Assembly: GCA_030596145.1 (NCBI GenBank)
Contig: JAUVKS010000157.1
Location: forward strand, 1 to 5,058
Source: Pseudomonadota bacterium
GTDB lineage: Bacteria; Desulfobacterota; Syntrophia; Syntrophales; JADFWA01
Direction of reading: 5' to 3'
DNA length: 5,058 nt
The position numbers and the translations under genes are program-made. The notes beneath the pieces are model-generated. The model was not told the origin of the DNA and searched no databases. It worked only from the letters and a program-made list of their open reading frames with translations. Below, piece by piece: positions 4,248-5,058 of the stretch (the first letter of the stretch is position 1; each line of letters opens with the position of its first letter).

Positions 4248-5058
4248 ATAACAAACCCACTCATTCTCCGTGATGACACTATGTAAGGCAACATCTTCAG
4301 TTAAGAAGTGTTCCTCTATAACTTCTCTGTCCTGATCGATTATTCCGGAAATGACAAGATATCCACCCCTTTCAACCATGGAAATAAGGTGGGCTCCGAA
4401 CTTTAACAGCATTTTTGCTGTAAGGTTTGCCACAATCAAATCGAATGTATCGTCATACATCGAGACATCTTGTTCGATGATTTCCACCCTGTCCTCCACC
4501 CGATTTATGGCGGCATTTTTGCCGGCTATTTCAACGGCTTTTGGATCAATATCCAGGCAGACAATCCTCTGCGCGCCTAACTTTGCACAGGATATGCCGA
4601 GTATGCCGGTACCTGTGCCGACATCAAGCACCCTCCATTTTTCAATAGTCCTGTCTTTGAGTAGGATATTTTCCAGCGCTTCCATACACATCCTTGTGGA
4701 GGGATGCTGGCCTGTACCGAAAGCCATTCCCGGGTCTATTTCAATCACGATGTCACGACCCGTTGGCGTATATCTTTCCCACGTCGGCTTGACTACAATA
4801 TCTTTGCTGATCCGAAGTGGTTTAAAATACTTCTTCCATTGCTCTCCCCAGTCCGGATCAGTAACCGTTTCAGTTGAAAGGCCTGGTTTCTCCAATTCAG
4901 GAAACATTTCAGAAAGACTGTTCATGTAAGTTTCCAGAGAAGCGATCCTGTCTTTCACCATGGCATCGGAGGAGAGATATGCCACCAGCTCTTCCCGTTC
5001 AGTGGCCCTGGGAAAATCGTCAAGAGTTGCCGGTTCCAGCTCTTCCTGAAAAACTCCC
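4224..5058 (-). CDS. prmA: Ribosomal protein L11 methyltransferase PrmA (5' end outside the window)
   Basis: PrmA trimethylates amino groups of ribosomal protein L11, using S-adenosylmethionine. The frame is open to the window edge. The 24 codons before the GTG at 4985 begin GVFQEE, which resembles the family's N-terminal GV-x-x-E segment, so the true start lies outside. The visible part is 277 residues against about 293 in E. coli. Counting from that GTG, the substrate linker contains DPDWGEQWKKYFKP (43-56). The PrmA signature DPGMAFGTGQHPST follows at 84-97, SAM motif I DVGTGTGILG at 121-130, the acidic LDIDP at 144-148, and IVANLTAKML at 184-193. GGYLVISGI lies at 207-215, and the final strand is EWVCYLLKK. 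The last residues, Thr-Ala-Ser, and the TAA stop are encoded by the adjoining palindromic repeat. The pairing with rsmE is common in bacteria and both act on ribosome components. Confidence 0.94.
   Translation of the reverse strand, partial: GVFQEELEPATLDDFPRATEREELVAYLSSDAMVKDRIASLETYMNSLSEMFPELEKPGLSTETVTDPDWGEQWKKYFKPLRISKDIVVKPTWERYTPTGRDIVIEIDPGMAFGTGQHPSTRMCMEALENILLKDRTIEKWRVLDVGTGTGILGISCAKLGAQRIVCLDIDPKAVEIAGKNAAINRVEDRVEIIEQDVSMYDDTFDLIVANLTAKMLLKFGAHLISMVERGGYLVISGIIDQDREVIEEHFLTEDVALHSVITENEWVCYLLKKTAS

Noticed and set aside
4351..4929. Plus-strand 192-residue open frame
   Set aside because: It lies wholly antisense to prmA, which has clear family motifs; its translation shows no domain and it is a shadow of the real gene.

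Overview
The window looks like a chromosomal housekeeping stretch of a Gram-negative bacterium, most likely from Desulfobacterota (the former Deltaproteobacteria) or a close relative. Three things suggest this: an S41 peptidase/YibQ-type deacetylase envelope pair, a prmA-rsmE-RDD cluster, and two palindromic intergenic repeats of kinds I remember from such genomes. The last point is memory, not a search. All recognisable genes lie on the minus strand, so transcription runs from high to low coordinates.

Region 5058-2851 (first in transcription) is a compact unit. It starts with prmA (ribosomal protein L11 methyltransferase, 5' end outside the window), then rsmE (16S rRNA m3U1498 methyltransferase), then a small RDD-family membrane protein that begins 5 bases after rsmE stops. 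Between prmA and rsmE sits a palindromic repeat of about 130 bases. It provides the last codons and the stop of prmA and reaches nearly to the rsmE ribosome binding site.

Region 2850-2377 holds a self-contained tRNA-Phe(GAA) gene with its own sigma70-type promoter, an encoded CCA end and a strong intrinsic terminator. After it come about 290 bases without a gene. These contain a second, unrelated palindromic repeat (2500-2580), a 12-base perfect palindrome, and a probable ctpA promoter whose -35 region lies inside an inverted repeat.

Region 2364-1 is an envelope unit. It has a secreted or membrane-anchored S41 carboxy-terminal processing peptidase with a PDZ domain, a membrane-anchored divergent polysaccharide deacetylase (YibQ family) 15 bases later, and the first 50 codons of a probable lipoprotein. 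In many bacteria the first two genes sit next to envC, and the set is linked to peptidoglycan remodelling. No envC is visible here.

I found no mobile-element gene, CRISPR array, defence system or clear undescribed system. The most interesting features are the repeat that forms the end of prmA and the inverted repeat at the ctpA promoter.
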